This document shows positions 1 to 7,439 of a DNA stretch of 15,886 nt, in pieces; position 1 is the stretch's first letter, and the number at the start of each line of letters is the position of its first letter. The notes under the pieces are model-generated. The model saw only the letters and a list, made by a program, of their open reading frames with translations. It had not been told where the DNA came from and ran no database searches. Made by a program: the position numbers and the translations under genes. The stretch comes from Thermofontimicrobium_A sp034505795 (GTDB taxonomy: Bacteria > Zhuqueibacterota > Zhuqueibacteria > Thermofontimicrobiales > Thermofontimicrobiaceae). Location of the stretch: contig JAPDQM010000092.1 of NCBI GenBank assembly GCA_034505795.1, positions 1 to 15,886 on the forward strand. Reading direction: 5' to 3'.

Positions 1-1
1 T

Positions 2-475
2 GCGGTTTATCTTCCTGAATGCAACGGCTGGTACGATTTCTGGACTGGCGAATTTTTCAAAGGAGGCCAGACCATCGAAAAAGCAGCGCCGATTGATATC
101 ATGCCGTTGTATGTGAAAGCTGGCTCGATTATTCCGATGGGGCCATTTAAACAATATTCATCGGAGAAGCCAGAAGATCCGATTGAGCTGAGAATTTACC
201 CAGGCGCTGATGCGGTGTTTGTTTTGTACGAGGATGAAAATGACAATTATAATTATGAGAAAGGAATCTACGCTACCATTCCAATTCTCTGGAATGAAAA
301 AACTCAAACTTTGACGATTGGCAGACGGAAGGGCGAATTTCCGGGCATGCTGCAGCAGCGAGAATTTCGAATTATATGGGTTAAAGCTAGACATGGCATT
401 GGGATCGAGCTGTGCGTTGAATCTGATCAGAATGTTTTATACTCAGGCCAGCAAATAGTTATCAAAAAACGATGA
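2..475 (+). CDS. Glycoside hydrolase family 31, C-terminal part (5' end outside window)
   Basis: The frame is open from base 2 and stops with TGA at 473-475, giving 157 visible residues. They read as the region after the GH31 catalytic barrel. A GWYDFWTGE stretch is followed by GGQTI, then PLYVKAGSIIPMGP, which is the characteristic start of the proximal C-terminal beta-sandwich of alpha-glucosidases and alpha-xylosidases. Next come DPIELRIYPGAD and LYEDENDNYNYEKG, which match the distal domain (DUF5110 type) seen in many bacterial GH31 enzymes. Known family members cleave alpha-linked glucose or xylose from oligosaccharides. The substrate cannot be decided here because the catalytic aspartates lie upstream, outside the window. 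The ATG at 101 is internal and is not a start. The gene converges on the dehydrogenase at 651-1511. Family assignment is firm; substrate is unknown. Confidence 0.9.
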   Translation, partial: AVYLPECNGWYDFWTGEFFKGGQTIEKAAPIDIMPLYVKAGSIIPMGPFKQYSSEKPEDPIELRIYPGADAVFVLYEDENDNYNYEKGIYATIPILWNEKTQTLTIGRRKGEFPGMLQQREFRIIWVKARHGIGIELCVESDQNVLYSGQQIVIKKR

Positions 476-621
476 TGGTTCTTGGGCAATTGTTCCTCTT
501 CCGAATAAAACCATCTGGTGAATGGCTGCCAAATGAGGATGGCGATCTGACATCTGCTCAATTAAAATGGGGGTTAATTTTCCAATTTGCTGGACTGGTT
601 CCGGCGATAGATAGCCCATGA

Positions 622-658
622 CTGCGAAAAGCAGCCAGATTACCTGGCTGCTACGCAG
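622..658 (-). terminator. Rho-independent terminator of the dehydrogenase gene
   Basis: Bases 630-638 (AGCAGCCAG) pair perfectly with 644-652 around a 5-base loop. A second 5-bp helix (622-626 with 654-658) lies outside it across a small internal loop. Read on the minus strand, the main stem is followed at once by TTTT (627-630). The stem includes the TAG stop codon (651-653) of the minus-strand dehydrogenase, so termination occurs right at the end of that gene. It also lies 147 bases beyond the end of the convergent GH31 gene, but in that direction it has no U-tract. Confidence 0.7.
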
Positions 659-1511
659 GATTGATCGCATTGTAGATAGCAGAGTAATCGCTATCCCCTT
701 CGCCCATTTGAATGGCCTTGGCAATCACAGATCGCACTCCCAGAAGCCCGGCTGTTTCGAGGCCAGCTTCAGTAATTGCATTTAAGATCAAATCAATATC
801 TTTTAGCAAATGCTTTGTCGGGAAATTGGGATTAGAGAAATTCCGGGAGAGCATTCGAGAGAGCTTCTTGTCAAAAGTCGGCGCGTGCAACGCACTTTGC
901 CGGAGGATGTCCATGAACAATTCAACACTGACACCAGAACGCTGAACATAGCTCAGGCTCAAGCTGAATGCGATTGTCAAAGATGCAATGAGTTGATTTA
1001 GCGCCAATTTTAGCGCGGCCGCTGTTCCTACCGGTCCTACCAGTAATGGTTTCTCGGTGAAATTGGCGAATAGGCTCTGGCAGCGTTCAAATTGATTCGC
1101 GTCGCCACCGACCATCACGATCAGCCGTCCGGCATTCACCTCAGCAATGCTGCCGAGCACCGGCGCTTCCAGATAAGTACCGCCCGTAGCCGATATTTGT
1201 CGTTGCAGGGCCAGGCTTTCAGTTGGGGCAATGGTACCCATTTGAATGATGGTTTTGCCGGACCAATTGGCTATTGTCTTTGACTGAAAAAGCGTTTCGC
1301 AAATGGCAGAATAATCAGCCAGCATCAAAATTGTATAGTCGGAAGATTGGATGACTTCCAACGCGGAAGACGCAATTCGTATGCCCAAATTTTGCAGCGG
1401 CAATGCTCTTTCTCTAGTACGATTGTAAACCAGCACTTCATGCTCACCAGCAGCCAGTTTTTTCGCCATCGCGCCGCCCATGAGTCCAGTGCCAATTAGT
1501 CCGATTTTCAT
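651..1511 (-). CDS. NAD(P)-dependent beta-hydroxyacid dehydrogenase (3-hydroxyisobutyrate dehydrogenase family)
   Basis: This is a 286-residue protein, the normal size for the family, which oxidises 3-hydroxy acids or reduces semialdehydes such as glyoxylate or succinic semialdehyde. The Rossmann dinucleotide motif GLIGTGLMGGAM is at residues 4-15. Strand two ends in YNRT (29-32), an Asn-Arg-Thr pattern that usually favours NADP(H). The substrate loop is EAPVLGS at 115-121, followed by AGRLIVMVGGD. The catalytic lysine is K168 in ALKLALNQ, with the conserved Asn at 172. The C-terminal all-helical domain contains the usual LLKDIDL segment. EAPVxGS is the form seen in the glyoxylate / gamma-hydroxybutyrate reductase branch rather than in classical MmsB, but the substrate is not settled by this. 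The ATG at 1511 is preceded by AGAGGTG (complement of 1516-1522), a good ribosome binding site. The gene ends in its own hairpin terminator and is apparently monocistronic. Confidence 0.92.
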   Translation of the reverse strand: MKIGLIGTGLMGGAMAKKLAAGEHEVLVYNRTRERALPLQNLGIRIASSALEVIQSSDYTILMLADYSAICETLFQSKTIANWSGKTIIQMGTIAPTESLALQRQISATGGTYLEAPVLGSIAEVNAGRLIVMVGGDANQFERCQSLFANFTEKPLLVGPVGTAAALKLALNQLIASLTIAFSLSLSYVQRSGVSVELFMDILRQSALHAPTFDKKLSRMLSRNFSNPNFPTKHLLKDIDLILNAITEAGLETAGLLGVRSVIAKAIQMGEGDSDYSAIYNAINPA

Positions 1512-1784
1512 CTTTCACCTCTGCATTTGTAATCTGATGCATTCATTATTCAATCCTGACTGAATTCCCCGAACCACATGCTGTTCATAAAATTCCCCAT
1601 ATTAAAATTATGCTGATTAAATTGGGAATAATTTTTTTGATGATTTGAAATGTGAATCTTGGTAGGCAAATTTAAGGAGAATACCGCATTTTGTCAAGCG
1701 CTAAAATAATCGAAAAGCAGAAAGATCCTTAGCAATTTAGTGAAGCTTGGCCGACTGAATAATTGGATTAGACGATCGAATGGC

Positions 1785-1826
1785 AATAAAAAACCGGATG
1801 AGGTCGAAGGTCTTCCTCATCCGGTT
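1785..1826 (-). terminator. Rho-independent terminator of the large exported-protein gene
   Basis: Bases 1792-1803 (AACCGGATGAGG) are exactly complementary to 1815-1826, a 12-bp stem with an 11-base loop. On the minus strand the stem runs into TTTTTTATT (1785-1793). It begins 22 bases past the stop codon of the gene at 1849-5940 and is a textbook intrinsic terminator for it. Confidence 0.9.
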
Positions 1827-1848
1827 GAATTTACAGCCTAACTTTAGG

Positions 1849-4800
1849 CTATCTTACCAGCATCATTTTCATCTTCTGCGAGAATGTTTTGGTGTTGCCG
1901 ATAGCCTTGATTTGGTAGAAATACACGCCACTGGCAACCGCCTTGCCATGGTCATCCTTGCCATCCCACTGAATTCGATAGCTGCCAGCAGGCTTATTTT
2001 CGTTCACCAGCGTACGAATGGTCTGCCCCATCAGGTTATAAACCTGGAGGCTGACCTTGGCCTGTTCTGGGAGATCGAATGTGATCATGGTTTCAGGATT
2101 GAATGGGTTCGGATAGTTCTGGCCGAGAGCGTATTTGGTTGGGATCGCTTTCTTGTTAGCATCAAAAGCAGCCCTGGCAAATGCATTCGGACCAGCGCCG
2201 ATCAATGGTGTTGTGTACACCTCGAACTCAGAAAGGGCACGATAGTTGTCATCCGAATCCAACAGTTCGAGTTTAATGTATTTCGCCATCACCGGCACGG
2301 TTAGCTTCTCTTCCCAATCGGTGGCACTGGTTGATTTTTTGAACAACTCCTTAAAATTAGTGCCATCGGTCGAGGTGGAAACCCGATATTCTTTTACCAA
2401 TTGCTGAGGATAGCCATTGCCTGTTCCTCTAAAGAGACGGACCTTGAGAATTGCACGCTCACCGTCATCGGCAAATTTATAAATACCGTAGCAACCACTA
2501 TACTTGTTAATAGCAGCGACCTGGGTATTCACATTGCCATCGACTGCTTTATCCCAGCCTTCCCCACGCCAGGTTTGTGAGCCATCATCGACCACCAGCG
2601 TTTCCTTGGTCAATTCGGGTTCGGTAAATTTCACCATAACGGGAGTGGCTGTGGTTAGCGAGGATGACGCCAGCCGGGTCCCACCAATTCGGACGGCAAC
2701 CGTTTTGTCCTCGGGTGTTAATGAACTCAATGCCCCAACATAAACTCCGGGTTGCTCGGTTTCTGTCACCAGGCTATACATATTCTGCGTGCCAGTAGCA
2801 CTGAGCCGGAAATAGGAGGGCGACAATCCAGCCACTGGATTGCCATTGGCATCGGCCAGGTAGATTTGAACCGTAGAGGCATCATAGCCGTTGGCAATAT
2901 GTGACGACGAAGCCGTGATGATGGAGCCGGCAATATCGGGCACTGAAATCTGCTCATAGACTTCGAACTCGCCGATTTGTTGCCACTGGGAGTTACCGGA
3001 CTCACAGGTCAATTTCACAAACAACGCTTCCACCGGTTCGAATGTAAATTCTTCCCAGTTGCCTGAGGTTTTGCGGAAAGTACCGACCTCGGTGAAATTC
3101 TGTCCGTCCATGGAGATCAACACCGTGAAAGCTTTTACGAAGTCAGCCTCTTTGCCCTCAACACCGGTGTCGTTCAGCATGCGAACTTTACTGACTTTTC
3201 GTGCAAAGCCATCATCAAAAGTGAACACCGCCCAGGGATGATCCCCGCGAACATTGGTGGTGGCCCAATGATGGAAGGTATTTTGGTCGACCGCATTGTC
3301 CCAGCCTTCACCACTCCAGGTCTCTCCAGTGGCATCGACCAACTTGAGATAGGTTAATCCCAGATGTTCCATATCATCATAGACCTCGATCAAGCCGGCG
3401 ACTGCCTCGGTGTTGGAGCCATCGGGTCCCGAAGAAGTGAGACTGACGGAATAACGACCTGGCTCAGTATAGGTATGAGTTGGATTCTTTTCGGTGCTGG
3501 TCGTACCATCGCCGAAATCCCAGAGGTACTTTTCGGCATTGCCAATGGTGCGATTGACAAATTGCACCGTCAACGGCCCAAAACCAACTGTCGGATCGGC
3601 TAAAATTCCCGCCGCCAGCCGTCGATTCAATTGAATTGCGTTTTCGATTTTGCCGGAAGTAGTATGACCAGCGACATCGGTCACCGTCAAGGTGACATGG
3701 AACGAAGCTTCATTTTCGGCTTCATACACGCAGGTCGGATTTTGCTCGGTGCTGGTCTTGCCATTGCCAAAATCCCAGAGATAACTGGCAATGGGGAGTT
3801 TGCTGACTGTCTGATTGTTGAAATGAACTGTCAGTGGGCTAATGCCGAGCGCCGGTTCCGCTTTGAAATCGACAATGCAGCCCTTGCCATAGATCCATTC
3901 CAACCCTTCGATATCCTCTGGATGCAGGTCGATGGCGTGTTGATCCAGGAAGATATCCTCTAAATAGTCATCACCCCAGAAACCGGCCATGGTTTTTTCC
4001 TTGTCGGCCACGCCGTACAAATCAGTTAACCCGCAGAAATTGCCAAATTCATTCGTTGCGAAATTGGCAGTCACCAGTGAATAGGGCGATGATGCGGATG
4101 CAGGATCCGAGCACCAGGGATAAAGCTTATTAAGCACGATGTCCGCTTCGACGATATCCCCTGATCCATTGACCCATAAATAGGTCAAACTGGGAGAAGG
4201 ATATCCATCATAAATTTCATCGAATAGGACCGTGTTTTCCCCATCCAATTGCGCGTCGGAAACGTTGGAAACACCGGCAAATTCCAGTTGAATCAACGCC
4301 TGGGCTTCGGTGTTCCAGGTATTGGCGCTATGAACGATATCCGCCAGGAATTGTGATGGATTATAGAAATCGCAACTAAATGGATTAACCTTGAAAGGCA
4401 CAATAGGATAGACGGTACCTCCTGCATTGCCCACGCCAGCTTTCCACTTGTTGCCGATATAACCAAACGAGACATTGAAATCATGGTAAGCCACGCCTTC
4501 CAGCGGCCGACGAGCACGCAATACACCACTACTGGCGCCAGCAGGTACCTCGCAAATGACTTTGGAATCGCTCCAATGCGAGAAATTCGTCGCTGGCACC
4601 CAGATGGTGTCGCCCCACCAATAAAAGCCGCCGAAAAATTCGAATTTGGTCTCGGCGTTATAGCCGCTGTTGAACTCACCGAAATTGGTGCCAAAGATTT
4701 TAATGCTCTTGCCGGTCCCTGCTGACTGTTTCATGGGTTGAACCGACGTGATAGTTGGATGGGTTCCGGTTGGCAGATATTTTTTCAGCTTTACATTGTC

Positions 4801-5940
4801 GATCCACGTACCGCGATCGCCAATCTGGTAGTCGCTGAAGAAGATAAAGCAAATCCAGACCTGATCCTTGTCCCATAGCGGTCCGATCACTTCTTCGATG
4901 TTGATTTCATAATGAATATAGCCACCGGTCGACGTATAGAAAAATTGAAAATCCGGGCCTAAATAAAACCAAACACCGTCAATGGAAAAACCGACCGCAC
5001 TCCAATCCACCGGGCCTTCCGCATTTTGATCTGCCGGCGGCACATTGCGAAATGGCTCCACGGTCTGATCAATCTTAAAGCTCAACTTAGCCGAATAAAC
5101 ATCGCTCAGGTCAAATGGTCCTGCGACCATCCACGCTTGTGAATTATTCGGATAGTTATCCACACCGGCGGAAAGATCCGGATTGCCAGGGATCAAATTG
5201 GTTTCGGCGCACCAAACTGCATAATCACCATCGTAGGGATTATACGAAGTCTGGCCCCAGGTGTACCCATTGTTTACGCCTGGATTGGCATTTCTGGCCA
5301 GAGTCCAATCGGTGCCAGGGAATTCGCCTTCGAAATTGTCTCCCCAGACACATTTCCAGCCCCATTCGCCTTCGGTTTGCGGTTCCACGAAATTGCCGAG
5401 CTGAGGTCGGAATTTCTTGGCTCTATCTGTCAGTCGAGTGGGATCCGGGAACTGCAATTTCTCGACGCTTTTCTTTTCCTTTTTCCCTAACAGATTTAAT
5501 ACTTGCTTTTTGACCAATGGAATGGCATCGTCTGGCCCAACAGAAGAAGCCCGGTTTTTATTCCATCCAAGAATAGTTTTTTCCTTACCATTCTTGTCCT
5601 GGGAGCCCAAAAATAGCAAGGCTTTTTCTCCGGTTTCAAAGGTGGGCGCCCCGATTACCTTCAAGCTCATGTCGCCGACCTTCCCACCAGGGATTCGGAC
5701 GGTTTGGCTCTTTCGCCCATCATCCCCTTTGAGGTATTCATCCACATCGATAGTAATGGTGGTGTAAATCTTGGTATGCGACTTATCCCACTCCGACGTT
5801 TGTTTGGCGATTTTGCCAATGATGATGTTCTCAGCTTTCTCAGTTAATTCTTTAACAGATTTTGGTTTTTCAACCGCATTCACTGAAAAAGCGATGGAGA
5901 TGGTCAATGCGAGTAATAATAGCAGAATTTTTTTTGTCAT
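1849..5940 (-). CDS. Exported multidomain protein with inactive matrixin-like domain, IPT, PKD, discoidin-like and C-terminal sorting domains
   Basis: 1363 residues. The start is taken at 5940 because GGAGG (complement of 5945-5949) precedes that ATG and a KK-plus-leucine-rich signal peptide follows (likely cleavage after A22). The ATG at 5967 lacks a ribosome site. Approximate order: 23-150, a domain often found ahead of bacterial matrixins (IIIGKI...DVDEYLKG...GEKALLFLG); 195-385, a MAM/lectin-like jelly roll (DNFEGEFPG); 390-490, IPT/TIG; 508-687, a matrixin-like domain with EADIVLN, Met-turn TMAG (M651) and HPEDIEGLEWIYG; 690-855, two PKD domains (YLWDFGNG, YLWDFGDG); 858-995, discoidin (F5/8 C)-like; 1000-1100, an Ig-like filler; 1108-1245, a second discoidin-like domain; 1270-1363, a FlgD-like sorting domain (QNYPNPFNP). 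The zinc motif reads NEFGNFCGLTD (630-640): both HExxH histidines are Asn. This suggests a surface or secreted binding protein rather than an active protease. Domain classes are recognised by eye; the ligand is unknown. Confidence 0.88.
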   Translation of the reverse strand: MTKKILLLLLALTISIAFSVNAVEKPKSVKELTEKAENIIIGKIAKQTSEWDKSHTKIYTTITIDVDEYLKGDDGRKSQTVRIPGGKVGDMSLKVIGAPTFETGEKALLFLGSQDKNGKEKTILGWNKNRASSVGPDDAIPLVKKQVLNLLGKKEKKSVEKLQFPDPTRLTDRAKKFRPQLGNFVEPQTEGEWGWKCVWGDNFEGEFPGTDWTLARNANPGVNNGYTWGQTSYNPYDGDYAVWCAETNLIPGNPDLSAGVDNYPNNSQAWMVAGPFDLSDVYSAKLSFKIDQTVEPFRNVPPADQNAEGPVDWSAVGFSIDGVWFYLGPDFQFFYTSTGGYIHYEINIEEVIGPLWDKDQVWICFIFFSDYQIGDRGTWIDNVKLKKYLPTGTHPTITSVQPMKQSAGTGKSIKIFGTNFGEFNSGYNAETKFEFFGGFYWWGDTIWVPATNFSHWSDSKVICEVPAGASSGVLRARRPLEGVAYHDFNVSFGYIGNKWKAGVGNAGGTVYPIVPFKVNPFSCDFYNPSQFLADIVHSANTWNTEAQALIQLEFAGVSNVSDAQLDGENTVLFDEIYDGYPSPSLTYLWVNGSGDIVEADIVLNKLYPWCSDPASASSPYSLVTANFATNEFGNFCGLTDLYGVADKEKTMAGFWGDDYLEDIFLDQHAIDLHPEDIEGLEWIYGKGCIVDFKAEPALGISPLTVHFNNQTVSKLPIASYLWDFGNGKTSTEQNPTCVYEAENEASFHVTLTVTDVAGHTTSGKIENAIQLNRRLAAGILADPTVGFGPLTVQFVNRTIGNAEKYLWDFGDGTTSTEKNPTHTYTEPGRYSVSLTSSGPDGSNTEAVAGLIEVYDDMEHLGLTYLKLVDATGETWSGEGWDNAVDQNTFHHWATTNVRGDHPWAVFTFDDGFARKVSKVRMLNDTGVEGKEADFVKAFTVLISMDGQNFTEVGTFRKTSGNWEEFTFEPVEALFVKLTCESGNSQWQQIGEFEVYEQISVPDIAGSIITASSSHIANGYDASTVQIYLADANGNPVAGLSPSYFRLSATGTQNMYSLVTETEQPGVYVGALSSLTPEDKTVAVRIGGTRLASSSLTTATPVMVKFTEPELTKETLVVDDGSQTWRGEGWDKAVDGNVNTQVAAINKYSGCYGIYKFADDGERAILKVRLFRGTGNGYPQQLVKEYRVSTSTDGTNFKELFKKSTSATDWEEKLTVPVMAKYIKLELLDSDDNYRALSEFEVYTTPLIGAGPNAFARAAFDANKKAIPTKYALGQNYPNPFNPETMITFDLPEQAKVSLQVYNLMGQTIRTLVNENKPAGSYRIQWDGKDDHGKAVASGVYFYQIKAIGNTKTFSQKMKMMLVR

Positions 5941-6078
5941 AGATCCTCCAACATTTTGATTGACCATGCTTTGAACTACTGTGAATTAGCAGACTAAAGT
6001 CTTTGCCTCCTACTGCCGAGCATTCACCTCCTTTCCATAGGCGAGGTTGGTTAGAAGCGAAGATGTGATTTAATTATA
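5941..6078 (-). promoter_or_regulatory. Promoter -10 and leader of the exported-protein gene, with a perfect extra Shine-Dalgarno and 9-residue ORF
   Basis: On the minus strand a perfect TATAAT lies at 6078-6073. A convincing -35 box is not visible. Transcription from it would give a leader of about 125 bases. The leader holds AAAGGAGGTGA (complement of 6024-6034), a complete match to the 16S anti-Shine-Dalgarno tail. An ATG at 6023 follows directly and opens a 9-codon frame (MLGSRRQRL) that stops at 5994. The proper gene start at 5940 has its own weaker GGAGG. ACCTC just upstream of the strong site can pair with its GAGGT, so the leader may fold. I do not recognise a named riboswitch here. 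A leader peptide or regulatory RNA is possible but unproven. Confidence 0.4.
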
Positions 6079-6120
6079 ATAAAAATTGATTCGCAAAAGT
6101 TGGGGGACTGGGAGATATTT

Positions 6121-6188
6121 TGCTTATAATTTGGAGTTATCCTAAATTAATTGTAGTCCTGAAAAGAACTCGAGATGAATTATAAGCA
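6121..6188. repeat. 11-bp perfect inverted repeat with 46-base spacer
   Basis: TGCTTATAATT at 6121-6131 is the exact reverse complement of AATTATAAGCA at 6178-6188. The arms lie just upstream of the putative -10 of the minus-strand gene. They could be a two-site regulator target, the stem of a structured RNA, or chance in AT-rich sequence. No flanking duplication is seen that would mark a mobile element. Confidence 0.4.
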
Positions 6189-7185
6189 TCAAATCAATAG
6201 TAACATAAATATCATTAAATCATATTAATATAAATAAATTCCCCCGAACTATATTAATAATATTAAATAAAAAATCTGCATCAAGATAATCATTTATAAT
6301 TAAAATGTCAATACATTTTTTATTCAATATTTAATTTTAATTATTATGATAAATTGATTCTAATAAGGTTTAATTTATATAACATATTTAAAAAACAAAA
6401 ATATATATATTATAAAGCGCAGAAAAATATTTTAAATCTGATTACGAATTGTTGCCTTCGCATTGTCCATTCGAACATGCTGTCATCAACCCAACTATAT
6501 ATTTGAAAGCCAATTATTGAAGCTAATTTTCTAATCTGATCTTACTTGCTACTGTTTGCATTTGCGTAAAAATTTGGAAAGATTTTTCTAAATTTTTAGA
6601 GCAGTTAGTTCTTTATTTCTTCTTGAAATTAGCGGCTTATGACTCGAATGAAAATTCACCTTGAAAAGAATTTCGGTTATATATTTGAAGTGTGTTCCAC
6701 TCGAATCAAAAGAATAATGCAACACCTGGCAAATGCTCATCACCCATTCTTAGCTCAAATTATTAAGCTTTGATGATCATAAAAATGTTAATTAGTCTCC
6801 GTTCGAGCAAAAGCATTTTTTGTCTCAACATCCTGTTAGCATCCAATTTCAAAATAGTAATCATTCGTCTACGATTTTGATTTGATCAAGCGAATCCTTT
6901 TTGATAAATGAGCATCAAAAAAATATTTTGAATTTGACCAGGCAGGAGGGGTTGTTTGGCGAAAAACGATGTTTGGATATTTACTCATGATGATTTATTT
7001 ATAGGATGAGCTAACAGATGATCTAAAATTTTGATAATGAGGGTTAGTGATTGTTCCGCATTTTATGATTGTTGGTTCTATTAATTAAGCAGCAAATCCA
7101 AACTAAATCAGCGTCCGCTTTCGACCAGACGTTTAAGGCAAATCATTCTTGCCTTCCAAATTGACCCTTGGTGCTCTTTTTGGTC

Positions 7186-7214
7186 TTGACACAGCTTTTT
7201 TGACTATCATTATT
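7186..7214 (+). promoter_or_regulatory. Possible promoter with consensus -35 (TTGACA)
   Basis: A perfect TTGACA at 7186-7191 is followed after 17 bases by ATTATT (7209-7214), a mediocre -10. If active it would begin transcription about 220 bases before the GNAT start codon and leave a long leader. There is no recognisable short gene or RNA in that leader. Confidence 0.3.
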
Positions 7215-7328
7215 GCAAAAATGGAACACTGCTTTTACTGATGAAAAACTTTACTGCTGTTCGGGCTAATTTTTTTTATTTTGCTGAGGTAATATTGGTG
7301 CTAAATTATTTTTATCTCGATTTGTGTT

Positions 7329-7356
7329 TTGGATGCTGTCATTGCAAAGGTAAAAT
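7329..7356 (+). promoter_or_regulatory. Possible promoter of the GNAT gene
   Basis: TTGGAT (7329-7334) and TAAAAT (7351-7356) are separated by 16 bases, resembling a sigma-70-type promoter with a strong -10 and weak -35. It lies about 85 bases upstream of the ATG at 7440. In such AT-rich sequence matches of this quality arise easily, so this is a suggestion only. Confidence 0.3.
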
Positions 7357-7439
7357 GTTAATTCATCCAACTAAACGTTTTGATTGAAAGATGTGCAGTG
7401 GCGGGTAAGTGAATGAGCAAATAAAAAGCGAGGTTCAGC

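Larger units (their letters stand above)
5968..7439. other. AT-rich gene-free spacer between divergent genes
   Basis: This stretch of about 1.5 kb separates the minus-strand exported-protein gene from the plus-strand GNAT gene. I see no credible coding frame of useful length on either strand, no tRNA or rRNA, and no CRISPR or transposon ends. Composition drops sharply, especially at about 6180-6420, which is almost pure A/T with poly-A and TA runs. What it does contain is the leader and -10 of the minus gene, an 11-bp inverted repeat at 6121-6188, and imperfect short direct repeats (ACTCGAATxAAAA at 6642 and 6699). It also holds small AT-rich palindromes (TCTAAATTTTTAGA near 6588) and weak promoter-like boxes near the GNAT gene. 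It is unusually long for a bacterial spacer of this kind. Confidence 0.6.

Noticed and set aside
443..724. Open frame of 93 codons on the minus strand overlapping the dehydrogenase end
   Set aside because: It overlaps the complete 3' end of the dehydrogenase in another frame and crosses its terminator. It shows no recognisable motif, and nothing suggests a frameshifted extension because the dehydrogenase ends normally.
1780..2304. 174-codon plus-strand frame antisense to the exported protein's sorting domain
   Set aside because: The opposite strand encodes an unmistakable conserved domain and terminator; the plus frame has no motif and begins inside the terminator stem.
4021..4023. Asp640 as a third lost zinc ligand
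   Set aside because: Some metzincin-type families naturally use Asp at the third position in a GLxDLY context, so only the two Asn replacements are counted as unusual.
6021..6036. Resemblance of the plus strand (TCACCTCCTTT) to a 16S rRNA 3' end
   Set aside because: No other rRNA sequence flanks it; it is simply the complement of a strong Shine-Dalgarno site on the minus strand.
5960..6066. Cyclic-di-GMP or other known riboswitch in the leader
   Set aside because: The conserved cores of the riboswitch classes I know could not be matched by eye; only isolated short similarities were seen.
6898..6921. TTTTTGAT / ATCAAAAA hairpin in the spacer as a terminator
   Set aside because: The 8-bp stem has two GC pairs at most and no gene ends nearby on either strand.
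6477..7342. Ten-base direct repeat ATGCTGTCAT at 6477 and 7333
   Set aside because: About one 10-base match is expected by chance within a 1.4 kb spacer, and no extension or target-site pattern accompanies it.
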